DNA of 64,000 nucleotides from Gemmatimonas sp. (GTDB taxonomy: Bacteria; Gemmatimonadota; Gemmatimonadetes; Gemmatimonadales; Gemmatimonadaceae): positions 62,001-126,000 of the forward strand of contig PNKL01000003.1 in NCBI GenBank assembly GCA_013822425.1. The letters are read 5' to 3'. Below the pieces are notes generated by a model. That model searched no databases. It was not told where the DNA came from and saw nothing but the letters and a program-made list of their open reading frames with translations. A program made the translations under genes and the position numbers. This document shows positions 9,986-19,046 of this stretch, in pieces (within the stretch, counting starts at the first letter, position 1; each line of letters opens with the position of its first letter).

Positions 9986-11021
9986 CGGTCCGCTGCACGC
10001 CGCGATCCGCCGCCTCGCGGCCGGAGAACCGCTCACGCGTGACGAGGCCGCAGGTGCCTTTGGGTGCATCATGCGCGGCGAGGGCACGGAGGTGCAGGTG
10101 TCGGCCCTGCTCATGGGGCTGCGCGTCAAGGGCGAGACCCCAGAGGAACTGGCCGGCGCCGCGACGGCGCTGCGAGAAGCGATGACCGTCCTGCCCGCCG
10201 ACGCGCCTGAACAGCTCGTGGACACGTGCGGCACCGGCGGAGGGGCCGTCACCACGTTCAATATCTCCACCGCGGCCGCCCTCCTTGCCGCGGGCACCGG
10301 GGTTCGGGTCGCCAAGCACGGCAACCGGTCGTTCACCTCGCGGTCCGGAAGCGCGGACGTGCTCGAAGCGCTCGGCGTGCGCATCGACATTCCGGTCGAG
10401 CGAATGGGTGATGTGCTCAACGGGGCGGGCATTGTCTTCATGTTTGCGCCGACGATGCATCCTGCCATGCGGCACGTCGGCCCGGTGCGGCGCGAACTCG
10501 CGATTCAAACGGTGATGAACCTCGTCGGCCCGCTGGCCAATCCGGCGCGCGCCGGCCGGCAGGTCATCGGCGTGGCCGATGCCCGGCGCCTCGGTCTCCT
10601 TGGCGGCGCCCTGCAGGCGCTGGGCACGACGCACAGCCTGATTGTGCACGGAGAGCCGGGCCTCGACGAGATCTCGCCGCTCGGGAGCACCAAGGTGCTG
10701 GAGCTCGTGGACGGCGAGGCGCGGTCGTGGACCCTGGAGCCGCAGCGGCACGGGGTGCCGAGCGTGGCGGAGAGCGATCTCATCGGCGCCGAGCCCGCCG
10801 ACAACGCGCGCATCGTGGAGGAGGTGCTCGCGGGTCGCGGACGCCCCGGCGCGGTGGCGGCAGTCACGCTGAATGCGGCCGCGGCCATCTACGTGTCAGG
10901 CCTCGCCGGCGATTTCACGGCCGCGCTCGCGCTCGCTCGGGAGGCCCTGCGCGACGGAGCGGGGCGCGCGGCGCTCGAGAAATTGCGCACAGTCTCGAGC
11001 CGCGCGGCGGCCAAGGGCTGA
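9978..11021 (+). CDS. trpD: Anthranilate phosphoribosyltransferase
   Basis: This is step 2 of tryptophan synthesis, joining anthranilate and PRPP. The 347-residue protein carries the PRPP-binding glycine-rich motif DTCGTGGGAVTTFNIST, followed by KHGNRSFTSRSGSADVLEALG and the conserved NLVGPLANPA. The ATG at 9978 lies inside the end of the GAF gene, an 8-bp overlap. Neither trpE nor trpG is in the window; the other trp genes start after lexA. Confidence 0.96.
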   Translation: MNSGPLHAAIRRLAAGEPLTRDEAAGAFGCIMRGEGTEVQVSALLMGLRVKGETPEELAGAATALREAMTVLPADAPEQLVDTCGTGGGAVTTFNISTAAALLAAGTGVRVAKHGNRSFTSRSGSADVLEALGVRIDIPVERMGDVLNGAGIVFMFAPTMHPAMRHVGPVRRELAIQTVMNLVGPLANPARAGRQVIGVADARRLGLLGGALQALGTTHSLIVHGEPGLDEISPLGSTKVLELVDGEARSWTLEPQRHGVPSVAESDLIGAEPADNARIVEEVLAGRGRPGAVAAVTLNAAAAIYVSGLAGDFTAALALAREALRDGAGRAALEKLRTVSSRAAAKG

Positions 11022-11078
11022 TCGGCCGATCACCGCCTGCCGTCCGTCGTCCATCGTGCGACGAGCAACGCCCGCGGT

Positions 11079-11690
11079 TCAGAACTTCCGCATCACGCCC
11101 ACCACCACGCCTTCGATACGGATGTCGTCCGTCCGGTCGAAGTACATCGGCGCCAGCGCCTCGTTGGCGGGCTGCAGCCGCACGCGGCCGTCGCGTTCAC
11201 GATAGTACCGCTTGACCGTGGCGGTGGCGCCGTTGAGCATCGCGATGACCATCTCGCCGTTGTCGGCCGTCTGGCGCTGATTGACCACCACCAGGTCGCC
11301 ATCGGTGATGTGGTCTTCGATCATGGAGTTGCCGCGCACGCGCAGCACGTAGTGGGCACCGCCGCGACGCACGAAGTCGTCCGGCACGGCCACCGTCTCG
11401 CCGCTCGTCGAGTGCTCGATTGCGGTGCCGGCCGCCACCGCACCGAGCAGGGGGAGCTCAATGGACTGGCGGAACGCCTCCGAGGGCAGGATCTCGATGG
11501 CGCGGCTTTCATTGTAGCTGCGCTTGATGTAGCCCTTGCGCTCGAGATTGGTGAGGTGTTCGTGCACCGTCGCCAGCGAGTTATAGTTGAAGTGCGCGGC
11601 GATCTCCTCGAAGCTCGGGGCGTACCCGTGGTCGCCCTGGTACCCTTGCAGGTAGTCGAGAATCTGGCGCTGGCGCTTGGTGAGCGGCAT
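11079..11690 (-). CDS. lexA: SOS repressor LexA
   Basis: A 203-residue repressor and autoprotease that controls DNA-damage genes. The N-terminal winged helix (MPLTKRQRQILDYL... NSLATVHEHLTNLERKGYI) binds operators. The self-cleavage bond is Ala87-Gly88 in AVAAGTA, with catalytic Ser122 in RGNSMIEDHITDGD and Lys160 in ATVKRYY. All residues needed for RecA-stimulated cleavage are present. It is transcribed away from trpC across an 88-bp gap that holds a dyad, a possible autoregulatory operator. Confidence 0.96.
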   Translation of the reverse strand: MPLTKRQRQILDYLQGYQGDHGYAPSFEEIAAHFNYNSLATVHEHLTNLERKGYIKRSYNESRAIEILPSEAFRQSIELPLLGAVAAGTAIEHSTSGETVAVPDDFVRRGGAHYVLRVRGNSMIEDHITDGDLVVVNQRQTADNGEMVIAMLNGATATVKRYYRERDGRVRLQPANEALAPMYFDRTDDIRIEGVVVGVMRKF

Positions 11691-11735
11691 GGCGACGGTA
11701 CCGGATGTAGTGTGGCAGACTCTGGATGATGCGTC

Positions 11736-11756
11736 GGTTTGACGAGCGAACAAACC
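11736..11756. promoter_or_regulatory. Candidate operator dyad between lexA and trpC
   Basis: GGTTTG and CAAACC form a perfect 6-bp inverted repeat separated by 9 bp, 46 bp upstream of the lexA start. LexA usually represses its own gene, so this is a candidate SOS box. It does not match the E. coli (CTGT-N8-ACAG) or Bacillus (GAAC-N4-GTTC) consensus, so the assignment is inference. Confidence 0.3.
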
Positions 11757-11778
11757 CCGAAGTAACGGTAGCCGAACA

Positions 11779-12603
11779 TTGACCGAAGTGCAACAGGGCG
11801 TCTGGACGCCACCCACGGGGCCGCTGGGCCGACTGACCGAGAAAGCAGTTACGCGCGCCGAGCGGTCGCGGGCCGACGTGCGCGCCATGGAACGACGGGT
11901 AGCCGAGGTGACGGCCGTGCCTTCGTTCAGCGGAGCACTGCAACGGCCGGACGTGGCGGTCATTGCCGAAGTGAAGCGCCGATCGCCAAGCAAGGGCGTC
12001 CTCGATGAATCCCTCGATGCCGGCGTGCGTGCCGCCGAGTATGCCGTCGGAGGCGCTGCAGCGCTTTCGATCCTCACCGAACCGACGGAGTTTGGCGGTT
12101 CGCTTGATGATCTCGCTGCGGCTCGGCGGGCCGTGGGAATTCCGCTGTTGCGCAAGGACTTCATCGTGGACGAGGTCCAGTTGCTCGAGGCCCGGCTCGC
12201 GGGTGCGAGCGCGGTGTTGCTGATTGCGCGAGCGCTTCCTGCCGACCGGTTCTTCGCGCTGGCCGCCGCCGCCCGCTCCATTGGCCTCGACGTCCTGCTC
12301 GAAGTTCGCGACGAAGCCGAACTCGAGCGTGCACTCGGCGTGCCGGACGGCATCGTCGGCGTGAACAACCGGGACCTCGAGACGCTTGTCATCGACGACC
12401 GCGTGTCGGAGCGGCTGCTGCGCCTCGTGCCGCCCGGTCGCACGGCGGTGTACGAGAGCGGCGTCAACGATGCGGAGGGCGTGCGCCGCGCCGCGACGCT
12501 CGGGGCTGACGCCGTGCTCGTGGGTTCTGCGCTCTCTGTCGTGTCGTCGCCCGCCGAGGCGGTGCGCCGTCTGACGGGGGTCCCCCGGAGCGCGCGTGGC
12601 TGA
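11779..12603 (+). CDS. trpC: Indole-3-glycerol phosphate synthase
   Basis: This 274-residue TIM barrel closes the indole ring in tryptophan synthesis. Family residues are intact: Glu/Lys in AEVKRRSPSKG, the catalytic lysine in LLRKDFIVDE, the glutamate in VLLEVRDEAE, the asparagine in VGVNNRDL and the glutamate-serine in VYESGV. The start is a TTG at 11779 (MTEVQQGVW). It overlaps trpF by 8 bp. Confidence 0.95.
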   Translation: MTEVQQGVWTPPTGPLGRLTEKAVTRAERSRADVRAMERRVAEVTAVPSFSGALQRPDVAVIAEVKRRSPSKGVLDESLDAGVRAAEYAVGGAAALSILTEPTEFGGSLDDLAAARRAVGIPLLRKDFIVDEVQLLEARLAGASAVLLIARALPADRFFALAAAARSIGLDVLLEVRDEAELERALGVPDGIVGVNNRDLETLVIDDRVSERLLRLVPPGRTAVYESGVNDAEGVRRAATLGADAVLVGSALSVVSSPAEAVRRLTGVPRSARG

Positions 12604-13246
12604 GGTGAAGTTCTGCGGACTCACGCGGGCCGTTGATGCGCAGGCGGGCGGCGTGCTGGGGGCGGCCTACCTCGGCGTGGTCTTCGCCGACGGCCCGCGC
12701 CGGCTGGATGCGGCGGCGGCTCGCGTCGTGCTGGATGGTGCGCGCGGACACGGAACCGCACGCCGCGTGGGGGTGTTCGGTGCACAGCCGGTGGAGGAGA
12801 TCGCGGCCGATGCCGCCGCGGCCAGCCTCGACATCGTGCAGCTTCACGGCACGTCGGACGCCACGCTTGTGGATGCGCTGCGGCAGCGGTTTGACGGTGC
12901 GATCTGGCGTGTGGTGCGCCTGCCGGATCTTGCGGTTGTCGCGGCGCTGCGCGGGGCCGAGGATGGCGTGGATGCCGTCCTCATTGACGCGCACGTGCCC
13001 GGGGCGCTTGGCGGGACCGGGACCGCGGTGGACTGGGAACGACTCGCGTCGGCGCTCGACAGCGGCGGGCGTCCGCGGCGGCTCGTGCTCGCGGGCGGAC
13101 TTCGGCCCGAGAACGTGGAACGCGCGATCGGACTGGTCGCGCCGGATGTCGTGGATGTATCCTCAGGGGTCGAATCGACGACGGGAATCAAGGATCATGC
13201 ACTGATGCGCGCCTTCGCCGAGTCGGCGGCGCGCGGAGGGCGGTGA
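12596..13246 (+). CDS. trpF: Phosphoribosylanthranilate isomerase
   Basis: A 216-residue TIM barrel that performs the Amadori rearrangement between the TrpD and TrpC steps. It starts with GTG ([15 protein letters not shown]). The catalytic cysteine of K-F-C-G-L-T and the C-terminal phosphate-binding loops ([11 protein letters not shown] and [14 protein letters not shown]) are present. The start overlaps trpC by 8 bp and the stop is one base before trpB. Confidence 0.95.
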   Translation: MAEVKFCGLTRAVDAQAGGVLGAAYLGVVFADGPRRLDAAAARVVLDGARGHGTARRVGVFGAQPVEEIAADAAAASLDIVQLHGTSDATLVDALRQRFDGAIWRVVRLPDLAVVAALRGAEDGVDAVLIDAHVPGALGGTGTAVDWERLASALDSGGRPRRLVLAGGLRPENVERAIGLVAPDVVDVSSGVESTTGIKDHALMRAFAESAARGGR

Positions 13247-13247
13247 G

Positions 13248-14438
13248 ATGCAGACGCTGGGCGTGACGGACGGGCGATTCGGGGCCTTCGGCGGGCGTTA
13301 CGTGCCGGAGACGCTCGTGCCGGCGCTGGACGAACTCGCAGTGGCCCTCGAGGCCGCGCTGGCCGACCCGGCCTTCCACGCCGACCTCGACGGACTGCTG
13401 CAGCACTACGTGGGGCGGCCCTCACCACTCAGCGACGCGCCGCGTTTCTCGGCCCTCGTCGGCGCCCCGGTCTGGTTGAAGCGCGAAGACCTGAACCACA
13501 CGGGCGCACACAAGATCAACAATGCGCTCGCGCAGGCGCTGCTCGCGTGCCGCATGGGCAAGCGCCGCATCATCGCCGAGACCGGAGCCGGCCAGCACGG
13601 GGTCGCCACTGCCACGGTGTGCGCGCGCCTCGGCCTTGAGTGCGTGGTGTACATGGGCGAGGAGGACATGCGGCGGCAGCAGCTCAACGTGTACCGGATG
13701 CGCTTGATGGGCGCGACCGTCGTGCCCGTGACGGCCGGCACGCGCACGCTGAAGGACGCCACCACCGAGGCCATTCGTGACTGGGTGACCACCTGCCCGA
13801 CAAGCCACTACATCATCGGCTCCGTCGTGGGGCCGGCCCCGTATCCCCGCATGGTGCGCGATTTCCAGGCCATCATCGGCCGCGAGGCGCGCCGCCAGAT
13901 GCTCGAACGTGCGGGACGCCTGCCGCGCACGGTCGTCGCCTGCGTCGGCGGCGGCTCAAACGCGATGGGCATCTTCCATCCGTTCGTGGACGACGCGGAG
14001 GTCGAGCTGGTGGGAGTGGAGGCGGCCGGGCACGGTCTCGACAGCGGGGCGCACTCGGCGAGCCTGACGCGCGGCACGCCCGGCGTGCTGCATGGCGCAC
14101 TGAGCTACCTGTTGCAGGATGCGCACGGGCAGGTGCATCCGGCGCATTCCATTTCGGCCGGGCTCGATTATCCGGGCGTGGGCCCGGAGCATTCGCACCT
14201 GAAGGACTCTGGCCGCGCGACGTACGTGTCGGTGACCGACGACGAGGCGCTCGAGGGCTTCGCGCTCCTTGGCCGGCTTGAGGGGATCATCCCGGCGCTC
14301 GAGACGGCGCACGCCGTCTCGTGGATTGCGTCGCACCGGGGACGTTGGACCGCCGACCAGCCGGTATTGCTCTGCGTGAGCGGCCGGGGCGACAAGGATG
14401 TCGCGCAGGTCAGCGAGCTCGCCCACGCGCCAGGGTGA
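13248..14438 (+). CDS. trpB: Tryptophan synthase beta subunit
   Basis: A 396-residue PLP enzyme that condenses indole and serine. The PLP lysine is in [14 protein letters not shown] and the phosphate loop in [12 protein letters not shown]. The N-terminal [15 protein letters not shown] and the catalytic glutamate region AETGAGQHG are typical of TrpB1, the form that pairs with TrpA. The partner gene trpA is 3.3 kb downstream, separated by the HEAT and HD-GYP genes, although the two subunits form one complex and are normally adjacent. Confidence 0.97.
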   Translation: MQTLGVTDGRFGAFGGRYVPETLVPALDELAVALEAALADPAFHADLDGLLQHYVGRPSPLSDAPRFSALVGAPVWLKREDLNHTGAHKINNALAQALLACRMGKRRIIAETGAGQHGVATATVCARLGLECVVYMGEEDMRRQQLNVYRMRLMGATVVPVTAGTRTLKDATTEAIRDWVTTCPTSHYIIGSVVGPAPYPRMVRDFQAIIGREARRQMLERAGRLPRTVVACVGGGSNAMGIFHPFVDDAEVELVGVEAAGHGLDSGAHSASLTRGTPGVLHGALSYLLQDAHGQVHPAHSISAGLDYPGVGPEHSHLKDSGRATYVSVTDDEALEGFALLGRLEGIIPALETAHAVSWIASHRGRWTADQPVLLCVSGRGDKDVAQVSELAHAPG

Positions 14439-14440
14439 CC

Positions 14441-14469
14441 GTGACGTTTGCTCGCGATGCCCGTATGTT
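14441..14469 (+). promoter_or_regulatory. Candidate promoter before the HEAT gene
   Basis: GTGACG (14441-14446) and TATGTT (14464-14469) are separated by 17 bp, matching the sigma-70 hexamers at 4 of 6 positions each. The -10 ends 6 bases before the ATG at 14476, so a transcript from here would be nearly leaderless. It could let the HEAT - HD-GYP - trpA segment be expressed apart from trpCFB. Confidence 0.35.
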
Positions 14470-14475
14470 GTGTAG

Positions 14476-16242
14476 ATGACCGCGACCACGGCCACCGTCC
14501 CGGATCACGGACCCGAGGATATCGAGCCGCCTTTTTCGCCGCAGCTCGTGGCGGAGATGCTGCGCCAGCTCGACAAGACCATTCGGGCACACCTGCTGTA
14601 CCTGAACAACCACAACAATCCCAGCTATGTCCGGTCGCTGGAACAGGCGCGCGCGGTCTTCACGCCGCTGTGGGAGGAGACCGAGTCGGTGCGGCTGACC
14701 GTATCGGAGACCGCACTGGAGTGGTTCGGGCACAAGGTCCTCGAGGAGCCGACGAAGGCCGGTGACTCGCTGCCGTGGACGCTGTTCAAGGACGGCCTGC
14801 GCGAACTGACCCTGAAGAAGGGCTTCGAGGAAAAGGAACTGGTCGATTTCCTCAACATCATTCCGAAGCTGCGCCACGCGCTTCCCAGCTCGGATGACCT
14901 GCTGACGCTGCTGTGGGAGAACGAGTTCACGACCCTGCAGTACCGCTACGTGGATGTTGCTGATGTATCGGCTCCGATCGAGGCATCGCCCGAACCGGGA
15001 CGCTGGCCCAGGCGGAGCGGCGGGGACGCCGACGATCCCCGCGAGGCGGTGCAGGAGGCCAGGAACGAGGCGGCCTCCGGGACGTCCAGCGGCTCCTCCG
15101 AGTCGCAGGGGCGGCCGGGCATTGTCAGCATGGAGGACTTCGACACCACGCTCTACTTCCTGGACGAGAAGGAGGTGGAATACCTTCGCCAGGAAACGGA
15201 GCGCGAGTACGCCACGGACCTGCGGCGCGCGGCGCTCGATTCGCTGCTCGACCTCTTCGAGTTCCAGGTGGACCCGCTCGTGCGCGCCGAGGTGCTGTCG
15301 GACATCGAGGCGCTGATGCTGCACCTGCTCTCCGCCGGTCAGTTCGCGGCGGTGGCGTATCTCCTGCGCGAAGCCGCCGCCACGCTCGAACGCGCGCGGG
15401 ACGTGCAGCCGGAGACGCAAGAGCGCCTGGGCTCGCTGACGGTCCGCCTGAGCGAACCAGCGGCGTTGTCCCAGCTGCTCGAGGCGATGGATGCGGCCCC
15501 CATGCTGCCGTCGTCCGCCGACCTGAACGACCTGTTCGGCCAGCTTCGGCCGACGGCGCTCTCCACGATCTTCGCCTGGCTGCCGCGCGCCCAGAATGTC
15601 GGCCTGCGCCCGCTGCTCGAGTCGGCCGCAACGCGCATCGCCGAGTCGGCGACCGGCGAGCTCGTGAAGCTCATCTCCGATCCCGCGCGCGATGTGGCGC
15701 TCGAGGCGATCCGGCGCTGCGGCGCCATGCGGACGGCCGCCGGCGTGCCGGCGATGGCGAAGGTGCTCGAACAGGGCGACCGGGAGTTGCGCCTTGCGGC
15801 CCTCTCGTCGCTGGGCGACATCGGCTCCCCGGGGGCCCTGCAGGCGGTGGAACGCGCCCTGGGTGACGCCGATCGCGACCTGCGCGTCCAGGCGGCCCGC
15901 ACGCTGACGTCGCGGCAATACCGCCCGGCGCTGCAGCGCGCGGAGGCCGCCGTGAAGGGCAAGGAACTGCGCGACGCCGACCGGACGGAGCGCTTGACCT
16001 TCTTCGAACTCTATGGCTCGCTCTGCGGCGATGGCGGCGTGGCCTACCTCGACGGCCTGCTGAACGCCAAGGGCGGCCTGTTCGCGCGCAAGGAAGACCC
16101 CGAACTGCGCGCCTGCGCTGCGGTGGCCCTCGGCCGCATCGGCACGGCGTCGGCGCGCGAGGCGCTCCAGCGCGCCGATGGCGACAAGGACGTCGTGGTG
16201 CGCAACGCCGTGACCCGCGCCCTTCGCGGAGGGGCCCAGTGA
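14476..16242 (+). CDS. HEAT-repeat protein
   Basis: A 588-residue cytosolic protein of unknown function. The N-terminal domain (about 25-165) is helical and contains TIRAHLLYLNN, which resembles the N-terminus of the HD-GYP protein next door (TIRNLRLYP). A low-complexity Ser/Gly/Glu linker (about 175-225) follows. The C-terminal half (about 370-588) is built of HEAT-type helical repeats, for example ELRLAALSSLGDIGSPGALQAVERAL and RACAAVALGRIGTASAREALQRA (quoted in part as 20-residue pieces: ELRLAALSSLGDIGSPGALQ, RACAAVALGRIGTASAREAL). Such repeats bind proteins. The stop overlaps the HD-GYP start as GTGA, so the two are made together. Its position between trpB and trpA is unusual. Confidence 0.8.
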   Translation: MTATTATVPDHGPEDIEPPFSPQLVAEMLRQLDKTIRAHLLYLNNHNNPSYVRSLEQARAVFTPLWEETESVRLTVSETALEWFGHKVLEEPTKAGDSLPWTLFKDGLRELTLKKGFEEKELVDFLNIIPKLRHALPSSDDLLTLLWENEFTTLQYRYVDVADVSAPIEASPEPGRWPRRSGGDADDPREAVQEARNEAASGTSSGSSESQGRPGIVSMEDFDTTLYFLDEKEVEYLRQETEREYATDLRRAALDSLLDLFEFQVDPLVRAEVLSDIEALMLHLLSAGQFAAVAYLLREAAATLERARDVQPETQERLGSLTVRLSEPAALSQLLEAMDAAPMLPSSADLNDLFGQLRPTALSTIFAWLPRAQNVGLRPLLESAATRIAESATGELVKLISDPARDVALEAIRRCGAMRTAAGVPAMAKVLEQGDRELRLAALSSLGDIGSPGALQAVERALGDADRDLRVQAARTLTSRQYRPALQRAEAAVKGKELRDADRTERLTFFELYGSLCGDGGVAYLDGLLNAKGGLFARKEDPELRACAAVALGRIGTASAREALQRADGDKDVVVRNAVTRALRGGAQ

Positions 16243-17732
16243 CCTCCCCGTCGCGTCCGTCCGCCGCGATGCGCGGCTCCGTCGCCATGCCGGCAACAGG
16301 GGAGATCGCTGACGAGGCGTATGTGCGCGTGGCCAGCCGCGCCTTCATTATGGCGTTCTACGGGACGATCCGGAATCTCCGGCTGTATCCGCTCGAGAAC
16401 GCCGTCGTCCAGCAGTCGCTGCAAGACCTGTCGCAGATCACGAACGACCTGTTGACGCGCGAGAAGGAGTGTGAGTTCCGCATTGCGGGCGAGTTCATCT
16501 TCGTGAACAGCACGCGCCTGCGCCTCGACCTCGAGAACTACTCGAGCTTCAGCGCGCTGCTGAACCAGTTCCGGCAGAACGGCATCGGCACGCTGCGCAT
16601 GCTGCGCGCCCCCGCCATGCGCGACTGGACGGTACTCCTCGGCTACCTGATGAATCCGCAGGGGACCGACGCCGTGGAGCGGTTCGAGGCGCTCCTGCAG
16701 CGGCTGTCGGACACGAGCATCACGGCGTTCGAGCTCGCCCCGCTGGTCGAGTCGGACGATGATCACGGCGGCGAACGGCTGGAGTCCAAGGAGAAGGCCA
16801 AGCGCACCTACGCGAAGTCGGTCTCCGCGACAAAGGAAGTCATCAACTCTGTTCGGATGGGACAGAGCGCGAACATCAAGAAGATCAAGCGCGTGGTGCA
16901 GGGCATCGTGGACCAGATCCTCGCCGACGAGACGTCGCTCGTCGGGCTCACCACTATTCGCGACTACGACGACTACACGTTCACGCACTCGGTGAACGTC
17001 TGCATCTTCTCTATTGCCCTCGGCCGCCGGCTCGCGCTCACCCGCCTGCAGCTGTACGACCTGGGCATGGCGGCGCTCCTCCACGACATCGGCAAGGCGC
17101 GCGTCCCGGCCGAGATCATCAACAAGTCCGACGTCCTGACCGACGAGGAATGGCGCGCCGTCGCCTCGCACCCGTGGTTGGGCGTGCTGGCCCTCTTCTC
17201 GGTGAAGGACCAGCGGGAGTTCCCGTACCGCTCCATGCTCGTCGCGTTCCAGCACCACATGAAGCGCGACCTGACGGGCTATCCGCGCAGCCTCCGCACC
17301 AAGGACATGATGTTCTACTCCAAGATCGTGGCGGTGGCAGACGGCTTCGATGCGGCCACGTCGCGCCGGTCGTACCAGACGACGCCCATGGCGCCCTCGG
17401 CGGTGCTGCAGGAAATGCGCGACAACGCGCGCCGCGGCATGGACCCGGTGATCGTGAAGGCCTTCATCAACCTGCTCGGCATCTATCCGGTGGGGACCTT
17501 CCTGGTGCTCGACACGTTTGAACTCGCCATCGTGCACGCCGCGAACCCCGATCCCGAGATGCTGTCGCGTCCACTCGTGCGCATCGTGAGCGACGACATG
17601 GGCAACGTGCAGTACCCGGGCACGGTGGTGGACCTGACCGAGCGCACGGAGGCCGGCGACTATCGCCGCACCATCATCAAGACCGCCGATCCCGACAAGT
17701 ACGGCATTCGCGTCGGCGACTACTTCGTCTGA
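16239..17732 (+). CDS. HD-GYP domain phosphohydrolase
   Basis: A 497-residue protein starting with GTG. The N-terminal sensor-like domain (about 25-190) shares the TIRxxxLY motif with the HEAT protein. The HD-GYP domain (about 215-420) has the metal-binding HD in ALLHDIGKARVPAEI, a further histidine in ASHPWLG, the histidine pair in FQHHMKRDLTGYP and the GYP motif itself. HD-GYP proteins hydrolyse cyclic dinucleotides, mostly c-di-GMP to GMP. No receiver or membrane domain is attached, so the HEAT partner may supply the input. It ends 7 bp before trpA. Confidence 0.88.
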   Translation: MTSPSRPSAAMRGSVAMPATGEIADEAYVRVASRAFIMAFYGTIRNLRLYPLENAVVQQSLQDLSQITNDLLTREKECEFRIAGEFIFVNSTRLRLDLENYSSFSALLNQFRQNGIGTLRMLRAPAMRDWTVLLGYLMNPQGTDAVERFEALLQRLSDTSITAFELAPLVESDDDHGGERLESKEKAKRTYAKSVSATKEVINSVRMGQSANIKKIKRVVQGIVDQILADETSLVGLTTIRDYDDYTFTHSVNVCIFSIALGRRLALTRLQLYDLGMAALLHDIGKARVPAEIINKSDVLTDEEWRAVASHPWLGVLALFSVKDQREFPYRSMLVAFQHHMKRDLTGYPRSLRTKDMMFYSKIVAVADGFDAATSRRSYQTTPMAPSAVLQEMRDNARRGMDPVIVKAFINLLGIYPVGTFLVLDTFELAIVHAANPDPEMLSRPLVRIVSDDMGNVQYPGTVVDLTERTEAGDYRRTIIKTADPDKYGIRVGDYFV

Positions 17733-17739
17733 GACGCTC

Positions 17740-18513
17740 GTGCTGACTGCTCGCTTTGACGCGCTCCGCGCCCGGGGACGCCGCGCCCTCGTCTGCTACG
17801 CCACCGCCGGCCATCCCGATCCCGAGCGGAGCATCGCCCTCTGGCAGGGGCTCGAGGCCGCCGGCGCCGACGTGCTGGAGGTCGGCGTGCCGTTCTCCGA
17901 CCCCATGGCGGACGGGCCGGTGATCCAGGCCAGTTCGCAGACGGCGTTGTCGCACGGCGTCACGCTGGAGGCCGCGCTCGACCTCGTCAGCCGCGCCCGG
18001 CTCGGTATTCCCGTCGTGCTGTTCAGCTACCTCAATCCGCTGATCGCCGCCGGCCCCGGTGTACTCCGGCGCGCCGCCGAGGCCGGGGTGCACGGTGTGC
18101 TTCTCACCGATCTGCCGGTCGGCAGCGACCCGGCGCGCGAAGCATGGCTGGGCGCAGGGCCGCTTGCGTTCGTGCGCCTCGTGGCGCCGACCACGCCGCC
18201 CCAGCGCATGGCGGAGATTGCGCGGCACGGCCGCGGTTTCGTGTACCTCATCTCGCGGCTCGGCGTGACCGGCGTGAGTGCGCAATTGCCGACGGACCTA
18301 CCGGAGACCATCGCGTCGCTGCGCGCGGTGTGCGCCCTGCCGATCTGCGTCGGATTCGGCATCTCGCGTCCGGAGCAGGCGCGATTGCTGGGGGCGCACG
18401 CCGACGGCATCGTCGTCGGCAGCGCCATCGTGCGCGCCGCCGGCGAATCGGTGGACGCCGCCGTGGCACTCGCGCGCGAGCTCCGGGGCGCGCTCGACGA
18501 CCGCGCGTCATGA
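17740..18513 (+). CDS. trpA: Tryptophan synthase alpha subunit
   Basis: This 257-residue TIM barrel cleaves indole-3-glycerol phosphate and passes indole to TrpB. It starts with GTG. The catalytic glutamate and aspartate lie in ADVLEVGVPFSDPMADGPVIQ (split as ADVLEVGVPFSDP and MADGPVIQ); the phosphate-binding loop is FGISRPEQ and the last strand HADGIVVGSAIV. It overlaps the YqeK-like gene by ATGA. Confidence 0.95.
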   Translation: MLTARFDALRARGRRALVCYATAGHPDPERSIALWQGLEAAGADVLEVGVPFSDPMADGPVIQASSQTALSHGVTLEAALDLVSRARLGIPVVLFSYLNPLIAAGPGVLRRAAEAGVHGVLLTDLPVGSDPAREAWLGAGPLAFVRLVAPTTPPQRMAEIARHGRGFVYLISRLGVTGVSAQLPTDLPETIASLRAVCALPICVGFGISRPEQARLLGAHADGIVVGSAIVRAAGESVDAAVALARELRGALDDRAS

Positions 18514-19046
18514 CGCCGCCCGTCCTGCCCGAGTGGGCGGTGGTCAGCGAGAGGCGACGGGGGCACATCGCACGCGTGACGGCGCTGCTCGACGACTGGG
18601 CAGCGCGCATGCGACTCGACGCCGCCGAGGCGCAGGCGTGGCACGACGCGGGCCGCTGGCACGACGCGCTGCGCGACGCGACGCCCGCGGCGCTGCGCGG
18701 CATCATCACCGGGTCCGACCTCCCCGACGGCATCCTGCACGGACCGGCCGCAGCCGCGATGCTCGAGCGGGAGGGCGAGTCGCGTCCGAGCGTGCTGGAG
18801 GCGGTGCGCTGGCACACCGTAGGGCACCCCGACTGGGATCGCACCGGTCGCGCGCTGTTCATGGCCGACTTTCTCGAACCCGGACGCGGCTTCATGCACG
18901 CCGACCGTGCCTTCCTCGCCGCGCAGCTGCCGCACAACTTCGACGGCGTCTTCCGGCAGGCCGTCCGCATGCGGCTCGAGTGGACCCTGCGCGAAGGCAA
19001 CCGGATCTTCGAGGGGACGGTCACGCTGTGGAATTCCGTCCGCTGA
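18510..19046 (+). CDS. YqeK-like HD-domain hydrolase
   Basis: A 178-residue HD-superfamily protein. Metal ligands appear as His-Asp in RWHDAL, a further histidine in GILHGPAAA, His-Thr in RWHTVGHPDWD and the final aspartate in FMADFLEPGR. This order matches YqeK, which hydrolyses diadenosine tetraphosphate symmetrically and usually lies beside nadD, a LytR_C gene and rsfS. Here only the LytR_C neighbour is present. The ATG overlaps the trpA stop. Function by family: nucleotide hydrolysis, probably Ap4A. Confidence 0.75.
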   Translation: MTPPVLPEWAVVSERRRGHIARVTALLDDWAARMRLDAAEAQAWHDAGRWHDALRDATPAALRGIITGSDLPDGILHGPAAAAMLEREGESRPSVLEAVRWHTVGHPDWDRTGRALFMADFLEPGRGFMHADRAFLAAQLPHNFDGVFRQAVRMRLEWTLREGNRIFEGTVTLWNSVR

